Assembly: GCA_964470375.1 (NCBI GenBank)
Contig: CAYYCP010000097.1
Coordinates: 1 to 8,383 of the forward strand
Direction: 5' to 3'
From: CAYNQK01 sp964470375
GTDB taxonomy: Bacteria; Spirochaetota; Spirochaetia; Treponematales; JBGSOB01
Length of the DNA: 8,383 nt
The position numbers and the translations under genes are program-made. Of the stretch, positions 1 to 5,892 are shown piece by piece. Under the pieces are notes generated by a model. The model did no database searches, was not told the DNA's origin, and was given only the letters and a program-made list of their open reading frames with translations. Numbering within the stretch: position 1 is the first letter of the stretch; each line of letters opens with the position of its first letter.

Positions 1-775
1 CGCGCTGCTCCGCGATATCGCGCCAGCTGATGTCGGGATGGCGGTAGCGCCGCTTTTCCTCGCTCCGGCTGCCCCGGTATTGGATGGCCCCGCGCGGGCA
101 GAGGTTGATGCAGGCCTCGCATTCCTGGCAGCCCGCCGACCAGGCCGGCTGGCCATCGGTCATGCGGATCCTGCCCAGGGGGCAGAGCCTGGCGCATATG
201 CCGCAGCCCGTGCAGGAGGCGTCGGCCAGGAAGTTCAGGTGCGATGATTCGATGCGCCCCAGGTAGACCCGCCGGCGCACCGGCCCCATGAAGGCGAAGG
301 GCTCGATGTCCCTGTGGCGCCGGCCCGAGGCGATGCCCGCCGCGATGGACGGGAGGCGCCGGCCCGCTCGCTCGAGGGAGGCGCGGTTCCTAGAGTCGTC
401 CCTGACAGAAAAGAGCGTCACGTCGTTCAAGGGCATGTCCAGGTAGGCTCCGTAGCGCAGATCCAGTCCGCGAGAGGCCAGCTCGCGGGCGAGCCTCCCG
501 AGGACGGCCCCCATCCCCTTGACGCCCCGGGTGACCAGGGCGCACACATCGTCGCCGGCCTGCAGGGGAAAGTCCCTGATGGCCCGGCCGACCGCCTCGG
601 GCCAGCCCAGGTAGAAGAGGGGGAACGCGAAGAGGTAGCGCCGGGCCGGGCCGGACGCCCTCTCCTCGGGGAGGAGGAGGGGCCTCAGGCTGGCGGCCCC
701 GAGGGCCTCCGCCAGGAAGCGAGCCGCGGCCAGGCTGTTGCCCGTGGCCGAGAACCATCTCACATGCGTTTCCAT
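1..775 (-). CDS. EFR1-family ferredoxin (flavodoxin domain plus 2[4Fe-4S]), 3' end cut by window edge
   Basis: The reading frame runs open from an ATG at 775 to the left edge, giving 258 residues without a stop. The N-terminus has the flavodoxin phosphate-loop signature WFSATGNS (residues 7-14), expected to bind FMN. The C-terminal third has two bacterial ferredoxin motifs of the form CxxCxxCxxxCP: C188/C191/C194/C198 and C216/C219/C222/C226. This order (flavodoxin-like, then 2[4Fe-4S]) is that of the EFR1 family, putative cytosolic electron carriers of anaerobes whose partners are mostly unknown. Family members are about 250-270 residues and end soon after an RYxHPDI-like segment, seen here at 243-249, so only a few codons should be missing. 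The Shine-Dalgarno GAGAGGGG overlaps the stop codon of the tetR-like gene 11 nt upstream, so the two are probably co-transcribed and the ferredoxin is the likely regulatory target. The physiological electron partner cannot be told from the sequence. Confidence 0.85.
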   Translation of the reverse strand, partial: METHVRWFSATGNSLAAARFLAEALGAASLRPLLLPEERASGPARRYLFAFPLFYLGWPEAVGRAIRDFPLQAGDDVCALVTRGVKGMGAVLGRLARELASRGLDLRYGAYLDMPLNDVTLFSVRDDSRNRASLERAGRRLPSIAAGIASGRRHRDIEPFAFMGPVRRRVYLGRIESSHLNFLADASCTGCGICARLCPLGRIRMTDGQPAWSAGCQECEACINLCPRGAIQYRGSRSEEKRRYRHPDISWRDIAEQR

Positions 776-786
776 TCGCGCCCCTC

Positions 787-1443
787 TCACGCGCGCCAGC
801 CCTCGGCCAGCGCGGCCATGCCGCTCCTGTGGTAATCGATGACCAGGAGAAAGTCCCCGGGATCGGCCGGCCGGTCCCGGCCTCCCACCTTCCAGGCCGC
901 CATGAAGGCATCGGCGGCCAGGGCCAGGAAGGAGACGTACAGTGCCCGCACGAGGGGCTTCCTCCGCGCCGGGACGCGTGCGCCTATCGAAGCGGCCCAG
1001 GCCTCGAATGCCGCGGACAGGTCGGCCGCTAGGGATTCGGCGAAGCCCTCCAGGGCCGATCCGCCCGCCCCCCTGAAGAGGAATGCCAGCTCGCGCCCGT
1101 AGGCGAAGAGCCTTTCCATGGAAGTCGCGGCCCCAGCCGCACCCCCGTCCCCTGCCCCGGCTTCCGCGCGACCGCGGGGCGCCGCGTGGTAGGGACTGCC
1201 CCGGGCGGCCAGGGCCCTCAGCCCGCCCAGGACGATGTCCCTGATCCCGACTAACTTCTCTTCCGGGATAGCCTGGGCCAGGATGGCATCCTTCAAGTCG
1301 AAGTAGCGATACACGTTGCCCACCGATACCCCGGCCAGCTCGGCGATGCCGGGGAGAGTGGCCCCTCGGTAGCCCTTCTCGGCCAAGAGGGACAGGGCCG
1401 CGTCGAGAATGCGTTCGCGCACCTCCGCCTTAAGGATTTGCAT
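787..1443 (-). CDS. TetR/AcrR-family transcriptional regulator
   Basis: A 218-residue cytosolic DNA-binding protein. Residues about 8-52 form the typical TetR N-terminal domain: RERILDAALSLLAEKGY, then the helix-turn-helix GATLPGIAELAGVSVGNVYRYF, with the conserved YRYF-x-K ending. The remainder is α-helical and Ala-rich, as expected for the ligand-binding and dimerisation domain, but too divergent to suggest an inducer. An upstream GTG at 1449 is in frame. I prefer the ATG at 1443 because GGAG lies 5 nt before it, whereas the GTG overlaps that Shine-Dalgarno. It is the first gene of a two-gene unit with the EFR1-type ferredoxin. Its promoter carries an inverted repeat at the predicted transcription start, which suggests autorepression. 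As with most TetR proteins it is inferred, not shown, to be a repressor released by a small molecule. Confidence 0.9.
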   Translation of the reverse strand: MQILKAEVRERILDAALSLLAEKGYRGATLPGIAELAGVSVGNVYRYFDLKDAILAQAIPEEKLVGIRDIVLGGLRALAARGSPYHAAPRGRAEAGAGDGGAAGAATSMERLFAYGRELAFLFRGAGGSALEGFAESLAADLSAAFEAWAASIGARVPARRKPLVRALYVSFLALAADAFMAAWKVGGRDRPADPGDFLLVIDYHRSGMAALAEGWRA

Positions 1444-1455
1444 GGGCACTCCAAT

Positions 1456-1474
1456 AGCGAATCCGTATTTCGCT
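1456..1474. promoter_or_regulatory. Candidate TetR operator (inverted repeat AGCGAA-N7-TTCGCT)
   Basis: The sequence AGCGAA (1456-1461), a 7-nt spacer and TTCGCT (1469-1474) form a perfect 6-bp dyad. It sits 12 nt upstream of the tetR ATG, over the predicted transcription start and just downstream of the -10 box. Palindromes of this size and place are typical of autoregulatory TetR operators. No second copy was noticed in the window, so the assignment rests on position and symmetry only. Confidence 0.5.
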
Positions 1475-1477
1475 TTT

Positions 1478-1507
1478 AAGATACCCAGGACGGGCAGGGA
1501 CGGTCAA
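1478..1507 (-). promoter_or_regulatory. Sigma70-type promoter for tetR–EFR1
   Basis: On the minus strand TTGACC (1507-1502) is followed after 18 nt by TATCTT (1483-1478). This puts the start of transcription near 1471, inside the candidate operator and about 28 nt before the ATG. The -35 box matches the consensus at 5 of 6 positions and the -10 box at 4 of 6. Confidence 0.5.
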
Positions 1508-1523
1508 GCACCGGAGGCGGGGC

Positions 1524-1553
1524 TTGATACCCGCGCGCGCTCCGCCGTATATT
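1524..1553 (+). promoter_or_regulatory. Sigma70-type promoter for the ilvB leader transcript
   Basis: TTGATA (1524-1529) and TATATT (1548-1553), each 5 of 6 to consensus, are separated by 18 nt. Transcription would start near 1560, giving a leader RNA of about 215 nt before ilvB. With that start the first ATG of the leader ORF (1564) has no room for a ribosome-binding site, which favours the second ATG at 1582. Confidence 0.6.
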
Positions 1554-1581
1554 ATGGTCAATCATGGCCGACAGGAAACCG

Positions 1582-1668
1582 ATGGCGCCCCTGGGGCGCG
1601 GAAACAGCGGAATCGCCCTCCTCGTAGTCGATGTACTCGTAGTCCTCCTAGGAGGCGGAGTAGGCTGA
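1582..1668 (+). CDS. ilvB leader peptide (branched-chain amino acid attenuator)
   Basis: A short ORF of 28 codons ends with TGA at 1666. AGGA at 1573-1576 lies 5 nt before its ATG. An in-frame ATG at 1564 would give 34 residues but has no Shine-Dalgarno and lies only about 4 nt from the predicted transcript start. The core reads IALLVVDVLVVLL followed by GGGVG: five Leu, six Val and one Ile codon within 17 codons (1612-1662). Four of the six Val codons are GTA and none of the Leu codons in this stretch is CTG, although CTG and GTC/GTG dominate in ilvB. Such runs of the end-product amino acids directly before a terminator and an acetolactate synthase gene define the classical ilv attenuator. 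When charged Leu- or Val-tRNA is scarce the ribosome stalls, the terminator fails to form and ilvB is read. The peptide itself probably has no other function. Confidence 0.85.
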   Translation: MAPLGRGNSGIALLVVDVLVVLLGGGVG

Positions 1669-1708
1669 GTCAGGGCGGGTGAAACGGAAATAGCGCCCCC
1701 GGGCTCAG
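1665..1708 (+). promoter_or_regulatory. Candidate antiterminator of the ilvB attenuator
   Basis: CTGAG (1665-1669) can pair with CTCAG (1704-1708), and GGGCG (1673-1677) with CGCCC (1694-1698), which would use up the 5' arm of the terminator. A second possibility is GGGGCGC in the early leader (1593-1599) pairing with GCGCCCC (1693-1699). Upstream, CCTCCT (1617-1622) can pair with AGGAGG (1650-1655) as the pause hairpin. These pairings were found by eye, without energy calculation. Confidence 0.4.
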
Positions 1709-1725
1709 GCCCGGGGGCGTTTTTT
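1694..1725 (+). terminator. Rho-independent terminator/attenuator before ilvB
   Basis: CGCCCCCGGGC (1694-1704), loop TCAG and GCCCGGGGGCG (1709-1719) form a perfect 11-bp GC stem, followed by six Ts (1720-1725). It lies 26 nt after the leader peptide stop and 51 nt before the ilvB start, so it ends transcripts before the structural gene unless an alternative fold prevents it. Confidence 0.92.
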
Positions 1726-1776
1726 ATGCCCACGGGCCTAGCTGGGGGCGGCGCCCGAGGGCGCGAAGGAGGAAGG

Positions 1777-3450
1777 ATGAAGGCAAGCGGGGCGAACATC
1801 ATCGCCAAGCTCATCGAGCGCGAGGGCGTGGACACTGTCTTCGGCATCCCCGGGGGGGCCAACCTGCCCATCTACGACGCCCTGGCGTCCAGCCCACTCA
1901 GGCACGTCCTTCCGCGCCACGAGCAGGGCGGAGGCTTCATGGCCCAGGGCATGGCCCGCTCCACGGGACGGACGGCCGTGTGCATGGCCACCTCGGGCCC
2001 GGGCGCCACCAACCTGGTCACGGCCATCGCCGACGCCAAGCTGGACTCCGTGCCCATCGTGGCCGTCACCGGCCAGGTGGGCCTGTCCGTCCTGGGGACC
2101 GACGCCTTCCAGGAGATCGACACCTACGGCATGACCCAGTCCATCACCAAGCACAACGTCCTGGCCAGATCCGCCGGGGAACTCCTGGACATCGTCCCGG
2201 AAGCCTTCCGCATAGCCCGCTCGGGCAGGCCGGGGCCGGTCCTGATAGACGTGCCCAAGGACGTGCAGACCCAGGAGGCCGAGTTCGATGCTTGGCCCGA
2301 GCCCTCGCGGGCCGATCCCATGCCCGAGCCCGATCCCCAGGCCATCCACGATCTCGCGCGCATGATCAACGAGGCCGAGCGGCCCTTCGCCTACTTCGGG
2401 GGCGGGGTGGCCATGGGCGGGGCCTGGGATGCCCTGCGTTCCTTCCTGGCGTGCGCGGGCATCCCCTCGGCCTGCACCCTCACCGCCCTGGGCTGCCTGC
2501 CCCAGGGCGAGCCGGGCTTCCTGGGGATGCTGGGCATGCACGGCTCCGAGGCCGCCAACAGGGTGGCCGAGGCGGCCGACCTGGTCATAGCCATAGGCGC
2601 GCGCTTCGACGATCGCGTCACCGGCCGGGCCGACAGCTTCCTCAGGCGGGCAGCCATAGCCCACATAGACGCCGACGCGGCCGAGATAAACAAGATCCGG
2701 CGGGTCAACCTCTCGGTCCTGGCGGACGCCGGCAAGGCCCTGGACGGACTGACCCCTCTCGTCATCCCCAGGCAAAGGCCCGAGTGGGCGGCCTTCGTCG
2801 AGCGCGAGCGAGAGCGCGGCGGCTACGTCTTCCCGGACGACTCAGGCCATCCCGCCTCAGTGATCCGCGAGGTCGCCCGCCTGGCCGGGCCGGAGGCCAT
2901 CGCCGCCACGGACGTGGGTCAGCACCAGATGTGGGCCGCCCAGGCCTACCCGGCTATGCGCCCGCGCTCATTCCTGACATCGGCCGGCCTGGGCACCATG
3001 GGCTTCGGCCTGCCGGCCGCCATAGGCGCGGCCCTGGCCAATCCCGGGCGCAAGACCCTGCTCTTCACCGGGGACGGCTCGCTGATGATGAACGTCCAGG
3101 AGCTGGCCACCCTGGCAGAGCTCAACCTGGACCTGTGCGTCATCCTGTTCGACAACGGCCACCTGGGATTGGTGCGCCAACAGCAAGAATTGTTCTACGG
3201 CAAACGATTCATGGCAACGCGCTTCGACATGCGGATGGACTTCCGGGCCATCGCCCGCGGCTTCGGCATAGAGTCGGCCAAGGTCGAGCTGGGCCGGGAT
3301 CCCGGGCCGGCCCTGGCCGAGGCCATCTCCGCCAAGGGCCCGCGCTTCCTCCAGGTGGAGGTGGATCCCGAGGAGCTCGTCCTGCCCATGGTCCCGCCGG
3401 GCAAGTCGAACCTTGAGGCTATCACGGAGGGATCGCTCGCCAGGCGCTGA
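1777..3450 (+). CDS. ilvB: Acetolactate synthase (AHAS) large, catalytic subunit, IlvB/AHAS I type
   Basis: A ThDP-dependent cytosolic enzyme of 557 residues. It condenses two pyruvates to 2-acetolactate, the first common step to valine and leucine, and can condense pyruvate with 2-ketobutyrate on the way to isoleucine. Seen in order: the ThDP-activating glutamate E49 in RHEQGGGF; TSGPGATN (72-79); GARFDDRVTG in the central domain; TDVGQHQMW (378-386); and the ThDP/Mg2+ motif GDGS from 432 with the later metal-ligand Asn at about 460. The segment VRQQQELFYG carries Gln at 469, where most AHAS enzymes have Trp. E. coli IlvB also has Gln there, and much of the sequence including the PMVPPG end resembles that isozyme. 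I chose the ATG at 1777 because AAGGAGG stands 4 nt before it; an in-frame ATG at 1726 overlaps the end of the attenuator. Control is by the Leu/Val leader attenuator. No regulatory subunit gene follows: the next gene is convergent. Confidence 0.96.
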   Translation: MKASGANIIAKLIEREGVDTVFGIPGGANLPIYDALASSPLRHVLPRHEQGGGFMAQGMARSTGRTAVCMATSGPGATNLVTAIADAKLDSVPIVAVTGQVGLSVLGTDAFQEIDTYGMTQSITKHNVLARSAGELLDIVPEAFRIARSGRPGPVLIDVPKDVQTQEAEFDAWPEPSRADPMPEPDPQAIHDLARMINEAERPFAYFGGGVAMGGAWDALRSFLACAGIPSACTLTALGCLPQGEPGFLGMLGMHGSEAANRVAEAADLVIAIGARFDDRVTGRADSFLRRAAIAHIDADAAEINKIRRVNLSVLADAGKALDGLTPLVIPRQRPEWAAFVERERERGGYVFPDDSGHPASVIREVARLAGPEAIAATDVGQHQMWAAQAYPAMRPRSFLTSAGLGTMGFGLPAAIGAALANPGRKTLLFTGDGSLMMNVQELATLAELNLDLCVILFDNGHLGLVRQQQELFYGKRFMATRFDMRMDFRAIARGFGIESAKVELGRDPGPALAEAISAKGPRFLQVEVDPEELVLPMVPPGKSNLEAITEGSLARR

Positions 3451-3485
3451 GGCGGAGCAGCCGGCGCGGTAGAACCCTCAGCCCC

Positions 3486-4160
3486 TCAGTGCGAGCACTC
3501 GTGGCCGGCGCCGCCGTGGCCGGCGCAACCCTGGCCGGAGTCCGCGAGGGCGCCCGCGGCGAAGGCTTCAGCCGCCGCGCGGGCCCTCCCCGAGGCCCCG
3601 CGGATGACCTGGATGCCGTTGGCCTCCAGGACCCGCACCGCCCCCTCGCCCATGTTGCCCGCCACCAGGTGGGTGACGCCGGCCCGGGCGAGCTCAGCGG
3701 CGATGCCGGACTTGCAGCCGCAGCCCTGTCCCGAGGGCAGGACGGATTCTCCCGAGACCTTCCCGCCCGCGACCTCGAAGATCATGAATTCCTCGCAGTG
3801 GCCGAAGTGCTCGTCCACCATGCCGGCCTTGGAGGGCACCGCTATCTTCATCACCTTGTCTCCTTCATCCCTCACGCAGATAGCCCCGCCTTCCAGGCGG
3901 AGCGCCTTTCCATTCAATACCGCGTCGGCTACCTTCCGGCGCGCCTCCTCCACGATGCGCCCGAAGGTCGGGCGCGACACGCCCATGGAGCGGGCGGCCG
4001 CCTCCTGGTAGAGCCCCTCCAGATCGGCCAGGCGCAGGGCTTCAGCCTCGTCCAGGCCTAGGACCACGGTCTCCAGGTTCCGCGCCGGAACGCCGGCCGG
4101 CTTCATGACCCGGGGCGGAATCACGCCGCCGAGTATGCGTTCGCTCCGCGGGCGCGGCAC
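3486..4160 (-). CDS. DUF134–NifX/NifB-type fusion, Mo/Fe cluster-binding family protein
   Basis: A 224-residue, two-part protein. Residues 1-100 match the DUF134 family: MPRPR start, KPAGVPARNLE, LDEAEALRLADLEGL, then a helix-turn-helix-like MGVSRPTFGRIVEEAR. Residues 104-205 match the dinitrogenase iron–molybdenum cofactor (NifX/NifY/ORP-like) fold: MKIAVPS, then MVDEHFGHCEEFMIFEV and GQGCGC (145-150). The tail GCAGHGGAGHECSH adds Cys and His ligands. Relatives bind or carry Mo/Fe–S or Mo–Cu clusters. The DUF134 half may act as a DNA-binding sensor, which is inference. The GTG start at 4160 is 3 nt after the Mrp gene stop, gives the MPRPR start typical of the family, and has GGAAGGG about 7 nt upstream. 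An AAGGAG 8 nt before Met104 could allow the NifX half to be made alone. It is the last gene of a three-gene operon. Confidence 0.88.
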   Translation of the reverse strand: MPRPRSERILGGVIPPRVMKPAGVPARNLETVVLGLDEAEALRLADLEGLYQEAAARSMGVSRPTFGRIVEEARRKVADAVLNGKALRLEGGAICVRDEGDKVMKIAVPSKAGMVDEHFGHCEEFMIFEVAGGKVSGESVLPSGQGCGCKSGIAAELARAGVTHLVAGNMGEGAVRVLEANGIQVIRGASGRARAAAEAFAAGALADSGQGCAGHGGAGHECSH

Positions 4161-4163
4161 GCC

Positions 4164-5063
4164 TCAGCCCTTCCACCCGCCGGGGCCATCGGGATTCGAG
4201 GAGCAGGAGGAGCAGCAGGAACTCGTCCCGCATTCGCAGCCGCCGCCCGCATCGCAGGCAGACGCCTTTGGCGCCGGCGCGGGCCGGGAAGCGAGGGCCA
4301 GCTCCACCTCGCTCGCCATCGCGTCAGCTTCCTTCCGCGCAGCCTCCGGCAGATCTGTCCACCTCAAGGAGCGGGCGCGCACGATCTCCTTCCTCCAGGG
4401 CAGGCTGGCAAGGAGGGGCAGGCCGAGGCGCTTCGCGCTGTCGACCTTGCCGTCATCGAAGAGCTCGACCGTCTTGCCGCAGTCCGGGCATACCATCGTG
4501 CGCATGTTCTCCACGATGCCGATCACAGGGGCCTCCAGCATGCCCGCCATCCGCACCGACTTGGCCACGATCATGGAGACGTAGTCCTGGGGCGTGCCCA
4601 CCACCACCACGCCGGAGAAGGGGATAGTCTGGAATGCCGTAATGGCCACGTCCGAGGTTCCCGGGGGGAAGTCCACGACCAGGTAATCGAGCTCGCCCCA
4701 CTCGGTCTCCCCGTAGAACTGCGAGAGGGCCCCCGCCAGGAGGGGGCCGCGCCAGACTACGGGGTTGTCCTCTTCGTCGTGGAAGAGATTTATGGAAAGG
4801 ACCTTGATGCCCTCCTCGCTCTCCACGGGGATGAGCCTCTCCCCGTCGGAGCCGCCGCGGAAGGAGTCCACGCCCATGAGCCTGGGCAGCGAGGGCCCCG
4901 TGATATCGGCGTCCAAGACGCCCACCTTCCTCCCCCGCGCGGCCAAGGACTCCGCGAGGAGGACGGCCACGGTGGACTTACCCACCCCGCCCTTCCCGGA
5001 CATGACACCCACCACGCGCTTTACGCTGGGCAGGCTCTTTTTCTCAGGCAGTTGACCAGACAT
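4164..5063 (-). CDS. Mrp/NBP35-family P-loop ATPase (Fe–S cluster carrier) with Cys-rich tail
   Basis: A 299-residue cytosolic ATPase of the MinD/ParA-like SIMIBI class. It has the deviant Walker A GKGGVGKS (about 23-30), DADITGPSLPRLMG (about 52-65), the Walker B region YLVVDFPPGTSD (about 127-138), and the Mrp signature VENM followed by CPDC (about 192-195), the cysteine pair that binds a bridging [4Fe–4S] cluster between two subunits. There is no N-terminal DUF59 domain, as in many anaerobe and archaeal forms. The last 35 residues hold a further six cysteines, CxxxxxCxC then CCxxC, probably extra metal or cluster ligands. I prefer the ATG at 5063, with GAGGAG 5 nt upstream, over the in-frame GTG at 5069, which touches that Shine-Dalgarno. 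It lies between the MBL and DUF134–NifX genes and probably loads or moves a metal cluster with them. Mrp–ORP pairs are known from Desulfovibrio. Confidence 0.93.
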   Translation of the reverse strand: MSGQLPEKKSLPSVKRVVGVMSGKGGVGKSTVAVLLAESLAARGRKVGVLDADITGPSLPRLMGVDSFRGGSDGERLIPVESEEGIKVLSINLFHDEEDNPVVWRGPLLAGALSQFYGETEWGELDYLVVDFPPGTSDVAITAFQTIPFSGVVVVGTPQDYVSMIVAKSVRMAGMLEAPVIGIVENMRTMVCPDCGKTVELFDDGKVDSAKRLGLPLLASLPWRKEIVRARSLRWTDLPEAARKEADAMASEVELALASRPAPAPKASACDAGGGCECGTSSCCSSCSSNPDGPGGWKG

Positions 5064-5072
5064 GCACACTCC

Positions 5073-5092
5073 TCATATCGATTCATATCGAT
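5073..5092. repeat. Tandem 10-bp direct repeat
   Basis: TCATATCGAT occurs twice without a gap (5073-5082 and 5083-5092). The second copy includes the stop codon of the MBL gene; the first lies in the 19-nt gap before the Mrp gene, next to its ribosome-binding site. Each copy contains ATCGAT. It may be only a local duplication. Confidence 0.6.
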
Positions 5093-5886
5093 GCGCGCGA
5101 ACCGCAGGACAACCACGCGGTCCTTCCGGGCAGGGCCGCGGCGATGCCCGCGTATCCCCTCACGCCCGTGCAATGCATGCATAGAACCCTTCCGGGCCTG
5201 AGCTCCGCCAGGCCGGCCGCAACGCGCCCTATCTCCACGTCATCCGCGTCCGCGAGATGGAAGCCTCCGGCGATGGCCTTGAGCGGCAGGCCGGGGAAGA
5301 CGGCCAGGGCCGCCCTGGCGATGTTCAGAACGCCTCGGTGGGCGCAGCCGGTGATGACCGTGAGCCCGTCAGCCTCGACGGCCACCATAGTGAGCTCGTC
5401 CGCGAAATCGTCGATCTCCTCGTCCTCCCGCCCCTCCGCGCGGAAACGCTCCAGGAGCCGGGATCCGTCCCCCAGAGCGGCCGCGGGGAGGAGAAAGAGA
5501 CGAACGGAAATTTTCCTGACGGTGCTGACGGTCTCCGGCGCGGGCAATCCCTCCATGTCCATGCCGATGCTTCTGCGCGACGCGCCGTCCACGGCGTAAC
5601 GCTTCTTGCCGAAACCGGGGCCGGCGTAGAAGGTCAGAGCCCTCCGGCTCGCGGCAAAGAGGGCCAACAGCCCTCCCCCGTGATCGTAATGCCCGTGGGA
5701 GAGAACCACCGCCTCGGCGGAGGCCGGATTGATGCCGAGAAGGCGCGCGTTCGCCAGGAAGGCATCAGTGGAGCCTGCGTCGAAGAGGACGCGCGAGTCG
5801 CCGGCCTCCACCCAGAGCGAAAGCCCGTGCTCGCCCCGGAAGCCGGCCTTGTCGCAGTGATTGTCCATCAGGGCGGTAATGGTCAT
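5083..5886 (-). CDS. MBL-fold metallo-hydrolase, COG1237-like (dihydropterin-ribofuranosyl-aminobenzene phosphate synthase-like)
   Basis: A 267-residue cytosolic metallo-β-lactamase-fold protein, first gene of the MBL–Mrp–DUF134/NifX operon. The metal motif is HGHYDH (64-69), followed by GCAH (180-183), GGFHL (207-211) and a late histidine in CMHCTG (about 238). The N-terminus MTITALMDNH and the segment GLSLWVEAG-x-RVLFDAG are typical of the family often annotated as 7,8-dihydropterin-6-yl-methyl-4-(β-D-ribofuranosyl)aminobenzene 5'-phosphate synthase. That name comes from a methanogen enzyme, and no pterin partner gene is near. In this operon a role tied to metal-cluster handling is more likely, but the substrate is unknown. 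No Shine-Dalgarno precedes the ATG, and the promoter -10 box lies so close that the message may be leaderless. The family's N-terminal pattern supports this ATG. Confidence 0.88.
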   Translation of the reverse strand: MTITALMDNHCDKAGFRGEHGLSLWVEAGDSRVLFDAGSTDAFLANARLLGINPASAEAVVLSHGHYDHGGGLLALFAASRRALTFYAGPGFGKKRYAVDGASRRSIGMDMEGLPAPETVSTVRKISVRLFLLPAAALGDGSRLLERFRAEGREDEEIDDFADELTMVAVEADGLTVITGCAHRGVLNIARAALAVFPGLPLKAIAGGFHLADADDVEIGRVAAGLAELRPGRVLCMHCTGVRGYAGIAAALPGRTAWLSCGSRASI

Positions 5887-5892
5887 ATGTTC

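Noticed and set aside
314..835. Plus-strand open frame antisense to the EFR1 ferredoxin gene
   Set aside because: Low-complexity product. The minus-strand frame holds two full ferredoxin motifs and a flavodoxin signature.
1585..1599. GCGCCCCTGGGGCGC palindrome as an independent terminator
   Set aside because: No T-run follows and it lies within the leader ORF. It is better explained as part of the attenuator's alternative pairing.
1726..1776. Longer N-terminus of ilvB starting at ATG 1726
   Set aside because: The ATG directly follows the terminator T-run, the extra 17 residues are Gly/Arg-rich and not part of the family, and the strong AAGGAGG before 1777 decides the start.
1738..2775. Long open frame on the minus strand antisense to ilvB (345 codons)
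   Set aside because: Low-complexity Gly/Asp/His/Val-rich product complementary to a well-supported enzyme gene, with no convincing ribosome-binding site.
1980..3416. Long open frame on the plus strand inside ilvB (478 codons)
   Set aside because: It is the +2 shadow of ilvB. The product is almost only Arg, Gly, Pro, Ala and His, without any fold-like pattern, as expected in GC-rich DNA.
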